A DNA stretch of 42,959 nucleotides from an uncultured bacterium (GTDB lineage: Bacteria > Patescibacteriota > Minisyncoccia > Phycocordibacterales > UBA9973), in assembly GCA_903888625.1 (NCBI GenBank), contig CAISUD010000035.1, positions 1-42,959 on the forward strand. The letters run 5' to 3'. Below the pieces are notes generated by a model, which was not told the DNA's origin, searched no databases, and saw only the letters and a program-made list of their open reading frames with translations. Made by a program: the position numbers and the translations under genes. The first letter of the stretch is position 1, and every line of letters starts with the position of its first letter. Below are positions 31,601 to 38,025 of the stretch, piece by piece.

Positions 31601-31649
31601 GATTTCGGCTATCTTCTCCTTTTTGTGTCACATATAAACGTGAAATCAT
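28647..31649 (-). CDS. purL: FGAM synthetase PurL with fused PurS-like domains (PurSL) and repeat insertions
   Basis: A 1000-residue ATP-dependent enzyme making FGAM. Residues about 1-165 are two PurS-like halves (RLYVTQKGED and IEIGFLPGVTDNIAHTAHE...), then the catalytic part with LAQTWSEHCKHTIFAG, THKVETHNSPSALDPFGGA, GGRVGADGIHGATFSS and FISGKDSMFND. There is no C-terminal glutaminase; that is PurQ downstream. The layout is thus PurS+PurL fused with PurQ separate. Three short in-frame insertions match GC-rich repeats (DNA 29762-29800, 29074-29108, 28877-28909). It is the first gene of the operon. A possible -10 TATATT lies eight nt before the ATG at 31649. Confidence 0.95.
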   Translation of the reverse strand: MISRLYVTQKGEDSRNRLFLKSWNTLGLKGKVSKVFLVDSYLFDSSFSQPELIKTAEALTNPILEKFSIDKLPDGLKFSYIIEIGFLPGVTDNIAHTAHETISDLLHLNEENKFEVYTSKVFLISGTVKLDDVKKIAGTLYNPLIERANIFSLKEIKSQNNLPLQIPKVVLLDKKPVICVSLSVPDSELTKIGKDGILGEDGICRGPLALDLESMKAIQAYFNKLGRDPRDIELEALAQTWSEHCKHTIFAGPIDDIKDGLYKTYIKGATNKIRAQKGNSDFCVSVFSDNSGGIIFDDDYLVTHKVETHNSPSALDPFGGAITGIVGVNRDTIGFGLGAKPVANLYGFCFGNPEDNRALYKDKNLTHKMLSPKRIMAGVIKGVNVGGNCSGIPTVSGFVKYDDRFRGKPLVFVGTVGIIPKKINGKLSHEKQAQLGDYIVVVGGRVGADGIHGATFSSVVMDSTSPATAVQIGDPITQKKLSDAIVKEARKMDLYNSLTDNGAGGISCSIAEMAKECGGAKVMLEKVPLKYPGLSPWQIWISESQERMTLAIPKKKWEVFKKLMESRGVEATIVGEFTDSGKCIVDFNGKEIMNISMDFLHDGLPQKHLKSSTLEILTNPPLNKSKAKGEINFTKTLEKMLADKNLSGFSFISNQYDYEVQAGSVLKPISGRGRINTDAQVFRPVLSSKKGVALSFALYPSYSELSPYDMAGCAIDTAIRNAICAGAKLSHLAILDNFCWCSSYEKERLAQLIKSLQACYDYSVGFGTPFISGKDSMFNDFKGYDAKGNPVAISIPPTLLISAIGVVPDIYKTVSPEFKNFGDIIYLLGETLDEFGGSEFSKIIGDIHLPLKGTPQEGNNSSVPKVNLEKNLKTYGIVEQAISNELISSAISVGSGGLAIALSKASVGGMLGCNLSLRGFASQSTETILFSESQGRIVVTVAKENVKKFEKLAKEIVCNKLGVVTKDGKFTITDAKNKKVVDTTVKKLSVAYHSFSNKMK
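28877..28909. repeat. Palindromic repeat inside purL (C-terminal part)
   Basis: CTGAGAGGC (28881-28889), AAA, GCCTCTCAG (28893-28901): a perfect 9-bp hairpin, then GTGAGAGG. It encodes LRGFASQS between GCNLS and TETILFSESQGR. Confidence 0.65.
29074..29108. repeat. GC-rich repeat inside purL (middle)
   Basis: CCCCT and AGGGGG arms with an inner CTCTTGAG palindrome. The minus strand encodes HLPLKGTPQEGNNS between GDI and SVPKVNLEKN. Confidence 0.6.
29762..29800. repeat. GC-rich repeat inside purL (after the first catalytic half)
   Basis: CACCCTTCGCCTTGCTCTTA then TTAAGGGGAGGGTTGGT; CCCTTcgCCTT faces AAGGggAGGG. The minus strand encodes TNPPLNKSKAKGE between STLEI and INFTKTLEKM, probably in the interdomain linker. 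Confidence 0.6.
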
Positions 31650-31688
31650 ACTCTTATAATATAATATTTAAAATTTAAAAACAAATTA

Positions 31689-32321
31689 TCAGGCTATCAA
31701 TTTTATCAATGAAATTAAGGCAATAAGTATAATTTGCAAAATGATATTCATTAAAATTAAAACTATGGCAAACAAGCCTAAATGAGTGAAAAATGCCCAT
31801 GGGATAAAAACAAGGAGTAGCAACAAAAACCAAACATTTTTTAAATCTCTGGCAGAAGGACCGATCATCGCTCCGACATTTAACAATAAAAATATTGTTA
31901 TTAAATTTTTCCAATCAAAAATATTTATCTGTTTTATGAATTTCAAAAAATCAATAAAGAAAAAACGCCAATTTGAAAACTCGGGCATCGTGTATTGATT
32001 CAATAAAAAATATTTATTGATTAAAAATAAAAGGGCTATGCCACCAAAAAGTGGGGCAATAGAAATCAATAAATTCCCAACTACTGGTAATTTTGGTTTC
32101 GAATAAACGACCCTTGGTTGCTCATTAAAAACTTTATACTGACTTATTTTAGCTCCAGTCGCTAAACACAAAATTGCATGCGAAGTTTCATGCACAAAAG
32201 CTCCGAAATAATAAAGCCAGTGGTTTATTTTATAATTCAAAAATTGCCAATTGAGCCAATTGCTGAGAAACCCAAGAGCACTAATCGCTATTAACATTAT
32301 CCCAATCGTCGGGTTTTGCAT
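31689..32321 (-). CDS. M50-like membrane metallopeptidase family protein
   Basis: A 210-residue integral membrane protein with about six helices. FGAFVHETSHAILCLATGA (about 41-59) holds the HExxH zinc motif inside a membrane segment, as in M50-type site-2 proteases; PSARDLKNVW later offers an aspartate as a possible third ligand, though the usual NxxPxxxxDG is not plain. Whether it is an active protease is uncertain. It is the last gene of a minus-strand set with the CofE-like ligase (3-nt gap) and the queuosine-precursor transporter. A 39-nt AT-rich gap separates it from purL. Confidence 0.75.
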   Translation of the reverse strand: MQNPTIGIMLIAISALGFLSNWLNWQFLNYKINHWLYYFGAFVHETSHAILCLATGAKISQYKVFNEQPRVVYSKPKLPVVGNLLISIAPLFGGIALLFLINKYFLLNQYTMPEFSNWRFFFIDFLKFIKQINIFDWKNLITIFLLLNVGAMIGPSARDLKNVWFLLLLLVFIPWAFFTHLGLFAIVLILMNIILQIILIALISLIKLIA

Positions 32322-32324
32322 AAT

Positions 32325-33038
32325 TTATTTCAATTTTATTTTTTTAATTTTTTCAAAAAGTGGTTGATAAAGATCTTCTTTGATGTCAATTGTTAATTCA
32401 TTTTTATTTATTTTATTTTTAAAAACTACTGGTGCATCAGTTATCAGGCAAAGTGGCTGACATTCATTCCCCTCGCCCATACAAACAACTGCCGAAGTTG
32501 CCAAACTATCGGCAATATCCGTCCTTGAAAATTTTAAAACTCTACCGAAAATATCTTTTGTCCCTCGATAATCTCGTACCCCACTAAAACCAGCATAACC
32601 GAGTGCCACTCCGACAACTCCGGCTCGGAGGGGCAACAATCGACTATCTGATAGGATAATCCCTAAATTTTTAATTTTATAATATTTCAAAAGTTGTTGT
32701 CGTAAAATACCGGCAGTTTTGAAACTATCTTTAGGTAAGAGAATAATTTTACCGTCTGCATTTGATTCATCAACACCAGCCGAAGCAAGCACCATCCCAT
32801 CTTTGATAGTCAGCCAGACATATTTGGTACGCATAGCAAAATCACTTTCCGCCTTTATTAAAGCATCTTTTTCTTTTTCATTTTTTACTTTCACTGTTCG
32901 CCCCTCGGAAAGAGCCACAATTTTAGAAGTGACCACTAAAATAGAATTCTCTGGAATTTTTTTTATATGAGAAGTTATAAAATCAATTAGATTTTGTTTC
33001 TCTTTAAATATTCTGGTTTTGATTGATACTATTTTCAT
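32325..33038 (-). CDS. CofE-like gamma-glutamyl ligase family protein
   Basis: A 237-residue protein of the F420:L-glutamate ligase (CofE) family: ILVVTSKIVALSEGR near the start, LGIILSDSRLLPLRAGVVG with the SDS nucleotide site, GVALGYAGFSGVRDYRG and DIADSLATSAVVCMGEGNE. CofE adds glutamate to coenzyme F420, but nothing else here suggests F420 in this organism, so a related ligation (for example to folate or a cell-wall precursor) is possible. The start overlaps the end of the transporter gene by 35 bp, and the family-typical N-terminus supports this start. Confidence 0.85.
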   Translation of the reverse strand: MKIVSIKTRIFKEKQNLIDFITSHIKKIPENSILVVTSKIVALSEGRTVKVKNEKEKDALIKAESDFAMRTKYVWLTIKDGMVLASAGVDESNADGKIILLPKDSFKTAGILRQQLLKYYKIKNLGIILSDSRLLPLRAGVVGVALGYAGFSGVRDYRGTKDIFGRVLKFSRTDIADSLATSAVVCMGEGNECQPLCLITDAPVVFKNKINKNELTIDIKEDLYQPLFEKIKKIKLK

Positions 33039-33693
33039 TTTGAATTTCTAAATTTTTCTTGCCACCTCGAAGAATATAAATGGCAACATAGGAAAGTGGA
33101 GTGTAACACACACCCATGGCTACCTTGTAGAGCCACCAAGTAAGAATGATAATAAGTAAAGTATGATTATCGTAAACTCCATAAAAAGCTATCACCATAA
33201 AAATTACTGTGTCAAAAAATTCAGACCAAAGATTTGCTAAATTTGCCCGAAGCCAAAACTTTTTTGCACCTATCTTTTTCCTGAAAAAGAAAAACGCGAT
33301 GACATCTTGATATTCTCCAATCGCAAAAGCAACAAGTGAAGCGACAGAAATTCGAGCTGAAATACCAAACATCAAATTGTAACCATCCCGTGCCCAAAGC
33401 CCAGCTTGATCCCAAGGTAAGGCAAGAGAAACAATTGAATAAAGAATAAATAAAGCGATGCTCACCACCCCTGCCAAGACAAACATTTTAGCAATTTTTT
33501 TGCCATAAACCTCACTGACAACATCTATCGTGATCATAACTATCGGAAAAGAAATGAAGCCTACTGAAAGATGTGAACGGAATAAAAAAGGCATTATTTT
33601 CAAGCCGAGAGTATTGGCAGCAAATAAAGAGGTTAAATATACAACTAAAACTATTAATAATTTACGCAAATCGCGGTTCGAAAAATTATTCAT
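33004..33693 (-). CDS. Queuosine precursor transporter (YhhQ/VUT family)
   Basis: A 229-residue membrane protein with about six helices: LFAANTLGLKIMPF, FPIVMITIDVVSEVYGKKIAK (the acidic family signature), WLRANLANLWSEFFDTVIF and WWLYKVAMGVCYTPL match the YhhQ family, which imports precursors of the tRNA base queuosine. That would fit a scavenging cell; the tRNA transglycosylase is not in this window. A -10-like TAGGAT lies six nt before ATG 33693. The gene end overlaps the CofE-like gene. Confidence 0.88.
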   Translation of the reverse strand: MNNFSNRDLRKLLIVLVVYLTSLFAANTLGLKIMPFLFRSHLSVGFISFPIVMITIDVVSEVYGKKIAKMFVLAGVVSIALFILYSIVSLALPWDQAGLWARDGYNLMFGISARISVASLVAFAIGEYQDVIAFFFFRKKIGAKKFWLRANLANLWSEFFDTVIFMVIAFYGVYDNHTLLIIILTWWLYKVAMGVCYTPLSYVAIYILRGGKKNLEIQNENSINQNQNI

Positions 33694-33749
33694 GCCCCTA
33701 TCCTAGCAAAAATTTTGAAGAAAAGACAGCTAAAATCACCTCACCCCGA

Positions 33750-33811
33750 CAATCCAAAGAACCTCACCCCGACCCTCTCCTTGTTAAGGAGAGGGGGTAG
33801 GGAGTAAGGTT
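33750..33811. repeat. Intergenic GC-rich palindromic repeat
   Basis: Two CCTCACCCCGAC copies (about 33749-33760 and 33762-33773) followed by CCCTCTCCTT-gtt-AAGGAGAGGG, a perfect 10-bp hairpin (33773-33795), then GGTAGGGAGTAAGG. Clearly the same family as 34231-34260. The gap 33694-33886 holds only this repeat and a promoter. Confidence 0.8.
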
Positions 33812-33833
33812 AGTATTTGTGAGGGACTAGGTG

Positions 33834-33839
33834 TATAAT
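33834..33839 (+). promoter_or_regulatory. -10 element before the Cys/His-rich gene
   Basis: TATAAT at 33834-33839, 47 nt before ATG 33887; the -35 position reads TAGTAT. The leader holds ATTATTAATAA and an A-run. Confidence 0.45.
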
Positions 33840-33886
33840 AGAGAGATAAAGGTCAAAAAATATTATTAATAATAAAAAAAATATTT

Positions 33887-34168
33887 ATGGAAAATTTAGA
33901 CAAAAAGTCTTGTGGTTGTGGTCCTGAAATGGGATGCGGAATTATGGCGGGTCATATGTGTCATCATGGTAAACATCATTTGGTAAAGATGATTCTAAAA
34001 ATTATCATCATCATCCTTATTTTCTGGTGTGGCTTCAAGCTTGGTGAAATCACTGGTTCCATTCGTGCCGAAGGAGGCCGAATGAATCGAAATGATTTTA
34101 GAACAATCCAAAATTATTCTAATACCCTACCGGCTGTAAATCCTACCGCTCCAGCTCCCCTACAATAG
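33887..34168 (+). CDS. Small Cys/His-rich membrane protein
   Basis: A 93-residue protein. The N-terminus is rich in metal-binding residues: KKSCGCGPEMGCG then GHMCHHGKHH. One membrane helix follows (about 37-53, ILKIIIIILIFWCGFKLG) and a polar, proline-rich tail. Metal binding or sensing on one side of the membrane is plausible, but I recognise no family. It stands alone between a repeat-flanked promoter and a strong terminator (34192-34224), and diverges from the queuosine transporter. Confidence 0.65.
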   Translation: MENLDKKSCGCGPEMGCGIMAGHMCHHGKHHLVKMILKIIIIILIFWCGFKLGEITGSIRAEGGRMNRNDFRTIQNYSNTLPAVNPTAPAPLQ

Positions 34169-34191
34169 AAATACAATATAAATTGTAAAAT

Positions 34192-34224
34192 AAAAAAAAC
34201 GAAGGCAAGTCCTTCGTTTTTTTT
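34192..34224 (+). terminator. Intrinsic terminator
   Basis: AAAAAAAACGAAGG and CCTTCGTTTTTTTT pair over 14 bp around CAAGT; a long T-tract follows. Ends the Cys/His-rich gene and could also work for the minus strand. Confidence 0.9.
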
Positions 34225-34230
34225 ATTTCA

Positions 34231-34262
34231 ACCTCACCTACCCTCTCCTGGAAGGAGAGGAA
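34231..34262. repeat. Intergenic GC-rich palindromic repeat
   Basis: CCTCACCTACC followed by CCTCTCCT-gga-AGGAGAGG (34242-34260). Same family as 33750-33811; located between a terminator and the 3' end of the efflux operon. Confidence 0.75.
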
Positions 34263-34303
34263 CAATAAAATTAAAATCCAAAAATTCTACCATTTTAGGT
34301 AAT

Positions 34304-35788
34304 TTATTCCACATGCACCTTTATGTCGGTTCTTTCATTTTTTAATTTCAAAAATAAAATCGTAAACGAACCAAGAAAAATTACTACTGATGCAAAAAGA
34401 AAAACATAATCATACGCATCCACTTGGGCTTTTAATTCGATAAGAGCAATATATTTTTGCACAACCCTAGGAACATGACTATACAAATGACTAAAACTAT
34501 TTATCGAAAGTACATTCGTAGTAACCCGATTATTTAAAATAGTAGTAAAAATTGCAATTCCAAAAGCACCAGCAATATTTCGAACTAAAGCTAAAACTGA
34601 AGAAGCCACTCCGATTTCACTTTGCGGAACTACTGAAGCCACAATATTGGTACGTTGCGCCATTCCAAAACCAAGTCCAAATGCCATTACTGACATTGGG
34701 ATAATAATATCTAAAGCTGTTGATTTCGGATCTAAATGTGAAAAAAGAAAAATTCCAAATGCTGCAATGATAGTACTAACAAACAAAACATATCTAGTTT
34801 GTATTTTACCGGTCAACATTCCCCCAAGTGGAGAAGCTATCATCATGATAGCCGCCATCGGCATAAAAAGATAACCCGATTGAGTCGCAGTGTAGCCGAG
34901 AAAGGTTTGAGCAAAAACTGGAATCAAAAAAACTCCACCCATCATCCCCATGAAAATAATGAAATTATTTAACAAAACATTTACAAAAGCTGGAATTTTG
35001 AAAAACTTCAAATCTACAATCGGCTCGGGAACTTTTTGCTCTATTTTAATAAATAATCCAAGAAGAACAACAAAAAAGAAATAACAAATTAAACTACTAG
35101 CTGAAAGCCAACCCCAAGTCGCACCTTGATCCAAAACTAAAACCAAAGCTGAAAGTGCCCCACCTAAAGATAAGGCTCCCCACCAATCAAAGAATTTTGA
35201 TTTTACTTCTGAACGAGATTCATTAATAAAACGGAGAGCCATTAAAATTCCTAAAATTCCGATTGGTAAATTCACCAAAAAAACTGAACGCCAACCGAAA
35301 TTATCAATAAGTGGACCACCGATTAAAGGTCCAAAAACTGCTGCTGCAGCAAAAGAGGAAGACCAAATACCAAGAGCTTGCGCTCGTTCTTTACCTTGTT
35401 TAAAAGTCACTGCGAGAATTGCCATCGCTGTAGGGTAATCAGCCGAACCGGCAATTGCTTGAATAACTCGAAAAACAATCATTGAAGATAAATTCCAAGC
35501 AAAACCTGCTAAAACTGAACCGAAAATAAAAATAGAAAAACCAATAATATAAACCTTTTTTCTACCGATTGTATCCCCCAACTTTCCCCAAATCGGTACA
35601 AAAATAGCATTAGCTAGGATATAAGCCGTGGCAATCCAACCAGCTGAAGAAACAGTAATCCCAAAAGTATTAATTATTTTTGGAAGAGCGAGGTTAACAA
35701 TCGTTCCATCTAATCGCCCCAAAAAAGTCCCGATGATAACCGTGAACAAAATCCACCAGCGTAAATTATTCTTTGGCGGAACTTCCAT
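34304..35788 (-). CDS. DHA2-family multidrug efflux MFS transporter (EmrB/QacA type)
   Basis: A 494-residue MFS protein with about 14 helices. GTFLGRLDGTIVNLALPKI near the start is the DHA2 family motif; PIWGKLGDTIGRKKVYI is the loop 2-3 motif A; a second GMLTGKIQTRYV lies later. EmrB-like proteins expel drugs with the proton gradient, helped by an EmrA adaptor. It is the last gene of an operon of MarR regulator, two adaptor-like proteins and this transporter (gaps of 4-6 nt). Confidence 0.92.
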   Translation of the reverse strand: MEVPPKNNLRWWILFTVIIGTFLGRLDGTIVNLALPKIINTFGITVSSAGWIATAYILANAIFVPIWGKLGDTIGRKKVYIIGFSIFIFGSVLAGFAWNLSSMIVFRVIQAIAGSADYPTAMAILAVTFKQGKERAQALGIWSSSFAAAAVFGPLIGGPLIDNFGWRSVFLVNLPIGILGILMALRFINESRSEVKSKFFDWWGALSLGGALSALVLVLDQGATWGWLSASSLICYFFFVVLLGLFIKIEQKVPEPIVDLKFFKIPAFVNVLLNNFIIFMGMMGGVFLIPVFAQTFLGYTATQSGYLFMPMAAIMMIASPLGGMLTGKIQTRYVLFVSTIIAAFGIFLFSHLDPKSTALDIIIPMSVMAFGLGFGMAQRTNIVASVVPQSEIGVASSVLALVRNIAGAFGIAIFTTILNNRVTTNVLSINSFSHLYSHVPRVVQKYIALIELKAQVDAYDYVFLFASVVIFLGSFTILFLKLKNERTDIKVHVE

Positions 35789-35794
35789 AATTTT

Positions 35795-36439
35795 TTATCG
35801 AGTATAAATAGTCATTTTGGCCGACATGCCATTTTTCAATTCTGGATATTTTGAAACATCAAAACGAACTTTTACATTAAAAGTTTCAATCGGACGAGCA
35901 TCAGAAATTGAAAACAAAACTCCAGTGTTGTTGGAAGTCTCCCCGACACTATCAACTACTCCAACATAAGTTTTATTTCCATATGCATCGACAGTAAAAG
36001 TCGCTTCTTGTCCAACTTTTATTTTACTTAAACCTTTATTTTCATCAATCGATCCGACAACTTCTAAATCTGCTGGATGAATCATCGAGACAACTGATAC
36101 TCCTGGAGCAAAAAATTCTCCAATATTATTTTGTACACCAATGACAATTCCATCTTGTTTCGAAGCAACAGTATCTGTACCAATTAAAGCTACTGGCAGA
36201 TTGGCAGAAATTTTGTCCCCCTCTTTTACATATAAAGCATTCAAGGTGCCGGCAGTATCAGCGGAAAGATTAATGACTGGGGCACTAATGTTTGAATTTT
36301 CAATAGAAACTGTACCATGATTATTTTGCCAAAAAATAAATACTATAAATAAAATTACAACCAACACGGCTCCAGCGATACTCTGAGCAATTGGATTTTT
36401 TAAAATACTTTGTCTTTTTGTTATTGTTGTTGTTTCCAT
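35795..36439 (-). CDS. Short EmrA/HlyD-like adaptor (lipoyl and beta-barrel part, no helical hairpin)
   Basis: A 214-residue membrane-fusion-type protein. One N-terminal membrane helix (about 19-37) is followed by a lipoyl-type pair of half motifs (TAGTLNALYVKEGDKISANLPVALIGTD, then GIVIGVQNNIGEFFAPG) and a beta-barrel ending LKNGMSAKMTIYTR. The long coiled hairpin that reaches an outer-membrane channel is missing. It follows the larger adaptor by 6 nt and precedes the MFS gene by 6 nt, suggesting the two adaptors work together or replace each other. Confidence 0.82.
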   Translation of the reverse strand: METTTITKRQSILKNPIAQSIAGAVLVVILFIVFIFWQNNHGTVSIENSNISAPVINLSADTAGTLNALYVKEGDKISANLPVALIGTDTVASKQDGIVIGVQNNIGEFFAPGVSVVSMIHPADLEVVGSIDENKGLSKIKVGQEATFTVDAYGNKTYVGVVDSVGETSNNTGVLFSISDARPIETFNVKVRFDVSKYPELKNGMSAKMTIYTR

Positions 36440-36445
36440 ATAATT

Positions 36446-37540
36446 TTATTTAGTTAATAATTCAATAGCTGGCGTATTTGGAGTAGCAATTTGCCCAGCA
36501 GTGATAGCGACATTGATAATGGTGCCATCGGCTGGAGCAGTAATAATAGTATTATTATAAGCACTTTTCGCAATTTGCAATGCCCCCTCGGCACTTTGAA
36601 CTTGAGCAGAAGCTATGGCTACATCTTCAGGACGAGCTGTCGTTACGACAGCTGTGAGAGCAGTTTTGGCTTGATCAAGCAAAGCCTGGGCACTGGCAAT
36701 CACCTGCTCTTTATTTTGTAATGCAAGATTATAGGCATTGTTATTCATATTGTAATTGGCAGCATTTTTATTTGGAATATTAATTTTATATTCTACATCA
36801 GAATAAATTTGTTTTGTTTTGTCAGCCGATAAATAAAGTCCACAAGTTCCAAGCGGTCTTGGAACATCAGTCAAATAAAGTGAACCTGATTCAAGTCCAG
36901 AATAACTTACAGAAATACCACCCGAAGATGCATAAGTTTTCAAATCATAATTTCCTTCTTTATTACAACTATAAGTGCCGGTCACAGTCGGAGCATCGTA
37001 GCCATTGTAATCACTCACCACCTGCGCTTGGGGTGTAGAGTTAAGTAAACTACTATATGCATTATTTATTAAAGTTTCTTGCTGTTTAGTAACTTCATTT
37101 AAATTGACTTGGGCAGTATTTACAGAAGCCCGGGCGACGTCAATCGTCGTGCCAGTTGCTCCATTTATAATTTTTTGATAATTTGCTAGGGCGATATCAT
37201 AAGCACCTTGGGCTTGGTTCACAATTCCTTCCGCATTACCAGCATCCAAATTTGCTAGCACATCTCCTTTTTTTACTATATCTCCGATTTTAACTGCCAC
37301 ATTATTTATCTTCCCACCCATGATAAAAGCTAAGGTTAAATCTTGATTAGCTGAAATTATAGTTGAATTATTATTAGAAACTGTTTGGCCTAAAGCTTTG
37401 ACTTGTGCCAGTTGAGCTATTTGTATTTGATTACGAGCCACGGTAACAAAAGTTCCTATAATTAAAACTAAAACGATACTTATCCCAATTGCGAGTTTTG
37501 GAGTCGTAATTATTTTTTTAAAATGTTGTTTCGTAATCAT
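36446..37540 (-). CDS. HlyD-family membrane fusion protein
   Basis: A 364-residue protein with an N-terminal membrane helix (about 14-33). The first lipoyl half GKINNVAVKIGDIVKKGDVLANLD (near 83-106), an alpha-helical region with Ala/Gln-rich coils (about 110-160 and 270-325) and the second half APADGTIINVAITAGQIATPN near the end form the HlyD core; it stops there, without the beta-barrel that normally follows. A middle beta segment (about 185-255, with CNKEG and GTCGLYL cysteines) is unusual. The missing barrel is present in the next gene. It lies 4 nt after the MarR gene. Confidence 0.85.
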   Translation of the reverse strand: MITKQHFKKIITTPKLAIGISIVLVLIIGTFVTVARNQIQIAQLAQVKALGQTVSNNNSTIISANQDLTLAFIMGGKINNVAVKIGDIVKKGDVLANLDAGNAEGIVNQAQGAYDIALANYQKIINGATGTTIDVARASVNTAQVNLNEVTKQQETLINNAYSSLLNSTPQAQVVSDYNGYDAPTVTGTYSCNKEGNYDLKTYASSGGISVSYSGLESGSLYLTDVPRPLGTCGLYLSADKTKQIYSDVEYKINIPNKNAANYNMNNNAYNLALQNKEQVIASAQALLDQAKTALTAVVTTARPEDVAIASAQVQSAEGALQIAKSAYNNTIITAPADGTIINVAITAGQIATPNTPAIELLTK

Positions 37541-37544
37541 ATTT

Positions 37545-37958
37545 TTATTCTTTAATTAAAATGTTAATAATGCGTTCTAATATTTTTTGATCTTTTTTAT
37601 TTAATTTGGAAATCATTTTTTTGAAAATTAATTCTTTTTGTTTACAAATTGAAGCGAAAGTTTTTCTAGTTTTTACAGTCAAGGTTATAAAGATAACTCT
37701 GCGATCAACTTTATCATTAATTCTTTTGACTAAACCTTTATTTTCCATTTCCTCAATAATAGTAGTGACAGATGGCGGAGTAATTTTAAGATAACTAGCA
37801 ATATCTCGCATAGTCTTTTTACTAGTCAGGCCAATGAAATTGAGAATTTCAATTTGTGAAATAGTTAAATCGTGGTTTAAACCTTCACGTTTAACACTTT
37901 CCAAGATCTTTCGTCTAAATATTAATAATAAGTCATCTAAATTTGTTTTCATATTCAT
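37545..37958 (-). CDS. MarR-family transcriptional regulator
   Basis: A 137-residue winged-helix repressor: ISQIEILNFIGLTSKKTMRDIASYLKITPPSVTTIIEEMENKGLVKRINDKVDRR is the classic MarR DNA-binding region (about 30-85), flanked by dimerisation helices. It heads the efflux operon and presumably represses it until a ligand binds. An inverted repeat (37969-37985) overlaps its predicted transcription start, a suitable operator. Starts at 37958 and 37952 are both possible (MNMKTN). Confidence 0.93.
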   Translation of the reverse strand: MNMKTNLDDLLLIFRRKILESVKREGLNHDLTISQIEILNFIGLTSKKTMRDIASYLKITPPSVTTIIEEMENKGLVKRINDKVDRRVIFITLTVKTRKTFASICKQKELIFKKMISKLNKKDQKILERIINILIKE

Positions 37959-37968
37959 ATATTTTATC

Positions 37969-37985
37969 TGCCTAATAGTTAGGCA
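37969..37985. promoter_or_regulatory. Probable MarR operator
   Basis: TGCCTAA (37969-37975), TAG, TTAGGCA (37979-37985): perfect 7-bp arms. A second, overlapping repeat TAGTT-TGCCT-AACTA is readable on the minus strand. It covers the predicted +1 (about 37984) of the regulator's promoter, as expected for autorepression. Confidence 0.65.
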
Positions 37986-37990
37986 AACTA

Positions 37991-38019
37991 ACTATATCAT
38001 AAGCACCTTTAAAATGCAA
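37991..38019 (-). promoter_or_regulatory. Promoter of the efflux operon (TTGCAT-N17-TATAGT)
   Basis: Minus strand -35 TTGCAT (38019-38014), 17 nt, -10 TATAGT (37996-37991). The operator lies directly downstream. Confidence 0.65.
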
Positions 38020-38025
38020 ATTTTT

